Shown here: piece by piece, positions 14,707-16,666 of the stretch
Layout of the letters: every line of letters begins with the position of its first letter
Numbering within the stretch: the first letter of the stretch is position 1
NCBI GenBank assembly: GCA_018365995.1
Contig: JAGZIY010000027.1
Location: 1 to 16,666 of the forward strand
Length of the DNA stretch: 16,666 bases
Source: Butyricicoccus pullicaecorum
GTDB taxonomy: Bacteria > Bacillota > Clostridia > Oscillospirales > Butyricicoccaceae
Direction: 5' to 3'
The notes under the pieces: generated by a model
What the model was told of the DNA's origin: nothing
What the model saw: the letters and a program-made list of their open reading frames with translations, nothing else
The model's database searches: none
Made by a program: the position numbers and the translations under genes

Positions 14707-14727
14707 CACAAATGTGTTAAAGTTGAC
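14702..14727. promoter_or_regulatory. Operator-like palindromes over the iolE -35 box
   Basis: A perfect AACACA (14705-14710) / TGTGTT (14713-14718) repeat lies within a wider GTCAAC (14702-14707) / GTTGAC (14722-14727) pair. Both overlap the -35 box, where a bound regulator would repress or activate. No known inositol-regulator consensus is recognised. Confidence 0.55.
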
Positions 14728-14743
14728 CATCTTTTCTGTCATA

Positions 14744-15931
14744 TTATGGGATATTTTCTTCTATTTGTGCAACACCTGTTTGTACAGCCGCCGCTGCAAC
14801 CGCCTGTGCGACCGCCTTGGTCACACGCTCGTCAAACGCTGCCGGCATGATATAATCGGCAGAAAGCTCTGCGTCCGAAATCACATTTGCAATCGCATAA
14901 GCTGCTGCCATTTTCATTTCCTCATTGATATCTGACGCCCGCACGTCAAGTGCCCCACGAAAAATACCAGGAAATGCCAGCACATTATTGATTTGATTTG
15001 GGTAGTCTGATCTGCCTGTGCCGACAACAGCAGCGCCTCCCTTTTTTGCCTCATCCGGCCAAATCTCTGGCACCGGATTTGCCATAGCAAAGACCATCGG
15101 GCTTTCTGCCATTGTGGAAACCATCTCAGCGGTCAATACGCCCGGCGCAGACAGTCCAAAAAACACATCTGCCCCGCGCACAGCATCCGCAAGCGTACCA
15201 GTCAAATGTTCGCGGTTTGTCAGCTTTGCCATATCTGCCTGTGCAGGGTTGAGCCGTTCATCGCCTTCACATACGATACCAAAACGTTCACACATTACAA
15301 TATGCCGGACGCCCAAAAACATCAGGAATTTTGTCACCGCAATTGCTGCCGCACCACAGCCATTCACAACCAGCCTGATGTCCTCCAGCTTACGTCCGGT
15401 CAAACGGCAGGCATTTATGATTGCCGCCGCGCAGCATACCGCTGTGCCATGCTGGTCATCATGGAAAATCGGGATATCACAGACCTCTTTCAGCTTGCGC
15501 TCGATTTCAAAGCAGCGCGGTGCAGAAATATCCTCCAGATTGATGCCGCCAAAAGAACCAGAAATGAGCTGTATGGTGCGCACGATTTCGTCCACATCCT
15601 TGGACTTGACACACAGCGGAAACGCATCTACATCTGCAAACGCCTTGAACAGCGCACATTTTCCCTCCATAACTGGCATTCCGGCTTCGGGTCCGATATC
15701 TCCCAGTCCAAGCACTGCCGTACCATCGGTCACAACCGCAACCAGATTACGACGGCGTGTATACCGATAGCTCAAAGATACATCTTCCTTGATTTTCAGG
15801 CATGGCTCTGCCACGCCGGGGGTATAGGCAACCGATAAATCTTCGCGGTTTGCAACCGGACAACGGGCAACCACTTCAATTTTGCCGCCCCACTCTTCAT
15901 GTGCCAGCAGTGCTTTTTCTTTTGCGTCCAT
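14744..15931 (-). CDS. NAD(P)-dependent malic enzyme (oxidative decarboxylating)
   Basis: A 395-residue enzyme that converts malate to pyruvate and CO2 with reduction of NAD(P), linking C4 acids to pyruvate in the cytoplasm. It has the short bacterial length (no phosphotransacetylase extension). Visible features: YTPGVAEPC (36-44, general acid Tyr36), VTDGTAVLGLGDIGPEAGMPVMEGK (67-91, with catalytic Lys91), the metal-ligand region FHDDQHGTAV (156-165), the nucleotide-binding VVNGCGAAAIA (188-198), the conserved FAMANPVPEI (281-290), and GRSDYPNQINN (306-316). The ATG at 15929-15931 follows GGGAGG (15940-15945) by 8 nt; a TTG at 15955 would add eight residues without a site. It has its own promoter, and iolE is 137 bp downstream with its own promoter. 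Coenzyme preference cannot be told from sequence alone. Confidence 0.95.
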   Translation of the reverse strand: MDAKEKALLAHEEWGGKIEVVARCPVANREDLSVAYTPGVAEPCLKIKEDVSLSYRYTRRRNLVAVVTDGTAVLGLGDIGPEAGMPVMEGKCALFKAFADVDAFPLCVKSKDVDEIVRTIQLISGSFGGINLEDISAPRCFEIERKLKEVCDIPIFHDDQHGTAVCCAAAIINACRLTGRKLEDIRLVVNGCGAAAIAVTKFLMFLGVRHIVMCERFGIVCEGDERLNPAQADMAKLTNREHLTGTLADAVRGADVFFGLSAPGVLTAEMVSTMAESPMVFAMANPVPEIWPDEAKKGGAAVVGTGRSDYPNQINNVLAFPGIFRGALDVRASDINEEMKMAAAYAIANVISDAELSADYIMPAAFDERVTKAVAQAVAAAAVQTGVAQIEENIP

Positions 15932-15971
15932 GCAAGAAACCTCCCATAAATTCAAATCATATATTGCCTTA

Positions 15972-16001
15972 ATGATACCACAGTCATGGACTGTTTTTCA
16001 A
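15972..16001 (-). promoter_or_regulatory. Promoter of the malic enzyme gene with palindrome in the spacer
   Basis: On the minus strand TTGAAA (15996-16001) and TATCAT (15972-15977) are 18 bp apart. The spacer holds a perfect ACAGTC (15980-15985) / GACTGT (15989-15994) repeat with a 3-bp centre, a possible operator between the two boxes. Confidence 0.65.
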
Positions 16002-16093
16002 TCATCGTATCTGCAATATCTATCAAAACAGATTGGAACGGCTCTTTCATATCTTATGGTTGATTTACATCAAAAATAAAAATCGACATAAAA

Positions 16094-16123
16094 ATATCCG
16101 TGCGGGATTTCACACACGGATAT
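16094..16123 (-). terminator. Terminator of the small membrane protein gene
   Basis: Arms ATATCCGTG (16094-16102) and CACGGATAT (16115-16123) make a perfect 9-bp stem with a 12-nt loop. On the minus strand it is followed by TTTTTATG (the stem's last T included). It lies about 35 bp after the stop codon. Confidence 0.8.
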
Positions 16124-16158
16124 GGTCTTGTTCATCTTAACAAACCGGAATTGTTTAT

Positions 16159-16377
16159 TCACTTTTCTTGTATTCCTCTATAGCAAAACACACCGCCAAC
16201 AATAAAGATGACTATGCAAATGACAAGTGGCATCATCAATTCTAACCCTAATAAACTTCCTACAATGCCTGTTATACCGTTATAATCCCATCGATGAGGT
16301 GCCGCCGAGCAAAGAATTATAATTATCCCTAAAAAACTCATTATTTGCCATGACAGTCCAAATATCAAACTTTTCAT
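16159..16377 (-). CDS. Small two-helix membrane protein of unknown function
   Basis: A 72-residue protein with two predicted membrane helices: about 4-24 (LIFGLSWQIMSFLGIIIILCS) and about 43-66 (GLELMMPLVICIVIFIVGGVFCY). A polar loop holds PHRWDYNG. The tail is short and charged (RGIQEK). AAGGAG ends 7 nt before the ATG at 16375-16377, the gene has a full promoter and a clean terminator, and its AT-rich composition differs from the neighbouring metabolic genes. These points support a real gene. No family is recognised; possible roles are a membrane-stress, toxin-type or immunity-type peptide, all speculative. Confidence 0.72.
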   Translation of the reverse strand: MKSLIFGLSWQIMSFLGIIIILCSAAPHRWDYNGITGIVGSLLGLELMMPLVICIVIFIVGGVFCYRGIQEK

Positions 16378-16412
16378 CTTTACTCTCCTTAACTCCTGAT
16401 TTATTTATCTCT

Positions 16413-16441
16413 ATTATAATCACATAATGAAGCAAATACAA
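16413..16441 (-). promoter_or_regulatory. Sigma-A promoter of the small membrane protein gene
   Basis: On the minus strand TTGTAT (16436-16441) and a perfect TATAAT (16413-16418) are 17 bp apart. The leader would be about 30 nt, ending in the AAGGAG site. Confidence 0.8.
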
Positions 16442-16459
16442 TAATATTCTTAGGCTATA

Positions 16460-16486
16460 ATCGCTAGGTTATCTCGTATTAGCGAT
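16460..16486. repeat. Inverted repeat upstream of the small membrane protein promoter
   Basis: Arms ATCGCTA (16460-16466) and TAGCGAT (16480-16486) with a 13-nt spacer, followed on the plus strand by ATTTTT. It may be an upstream operator, or a weak plus-strand terminator. Confidence 0.45.
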
Positions 16487-16573
16487 ATTTTTCAATTCCA
16501 CTCAATAAATTGATAAAGCAAAAGAAAGCAAAATATCTTTTTTGTACACAATATTATAGTTGTTACAGCTTAG

Positions 16574-16666
16574 GTCAGTTTACAAGGAACTACACGCAGA
16601 CCGTGAAACGGGCTGCTGACAACAAACGGCGCTATGCTCCCGGCTGGGTGCATAGCACCTGTTTGT
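16574..16666. other. Candidate structured RNA, cut by the window end
   Basis: Three nested or consecutive hairpins: GTCAG (16574-16578) / CTGAC (16616-16620) enclosing CAG-CCG (16597-16603) / CGG-CTG (16609-16615), then a long stem ACAAACGGCGCTATGC (16622-16637) against GCATAGCACCTGTTTGT (16650-16666) with one mismatch and one bulge. The stretch is clearly GC-richer than the AT-rich 16378-16570 next to it. No tRNA, rRNA, tmRNA, RNase P or familiar riboswitch signature is recognised. Strand is not decided: TATAAT lies on the minus strand at 16553-16558 but without a good -35 box. A 6S-like RNA or a mobile-element end are alternatives; it might also be the coding start of a plus-strand gene. 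Confidence 0.4.

Noticed and set aside
15932..15955. Upstream TTG start for the malic enzyme gene
   Set aside because: It would include the GGGAGG ribosome binding site within the coding region, and the added residues do not belong to the family's usual start.

Overview
The window looks like chromosome from a Gram-positive, low-to-moderate GC anaerobe of the Clostridia, most likely an Oscillospirales-type gut bacterium (inference). Grounds: strong AGGAGG ribosome binding sites, sigma-A promoters, a tRNA-responsive T-box leader, several secreted proteins with S-layer homology (SLH) domains, a type 3 (archaeal/eukaryote-like) prolyl-tRNA synthetase, L-lactate dehydrogenase and an inosose dehydratase. 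All genes except ldh are on the minus strand.

Layout in coordinate order. 1-90: a hairpin and leader that resemble one end of an IS200/IS605-type insertion sequence running off the left edge. 100-2722: two secreted proteins, one with a copper-amine-oxidase-like domain behind a 7-unit KPEET repeat, one with SLH domains. 2723-3981: ldh on the plus strand, with a strong promoter, a perfect operator-like palindrome at the start site and a hairpin behind it. 3980-4897: a lipoprotein. 4898-5315: a gene-free stretch with an orphan plus-strand terminator hairpin. 5316-6833: a second SLH protein with its own promoter.

6941-12903 reads as one transcription unit on the minus strand: sigma-A promoter, threonine T-box leader, thrS (no TGS domain), an intercistronic hairpin, proS, a MscS-family channel, a third SLH protein, and a clear terminator. 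Upstream of it are a YcxB-like membrane protein gene (12997-13551), iolE (13701-14606), an NAD(P)-dependent malic enzyme gene (14744-15931) and a 72-residue membrane protein gene (16159-16377). Each of these four has a readable promoter; for iolE and the small membrane protein a terminator is clear too. The right edge (about 16574-16666) holds consecutive hairpins that look like part of a structured RNA of unrecognised family.

How it works together: the window joins translation (thrS, proS), fermentation and carbon metabolism (ldh, malic enzyme, iolE) and the cell envelope (three SLH proteins, MscS channel, lipoprotein, amine-oxidase-like protein). The three SLH proteins share one plan: signal peptide, SLH modules, then a different C-terminal beta-rich region. 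Nothing seen is a known defence, CRISPR or phage system. The most unusual items are the SLH/MscS genes downstream of aminoacyl-tRNA synthetases, the palindrome-marked promoters, and the structured sequence at the right edge.
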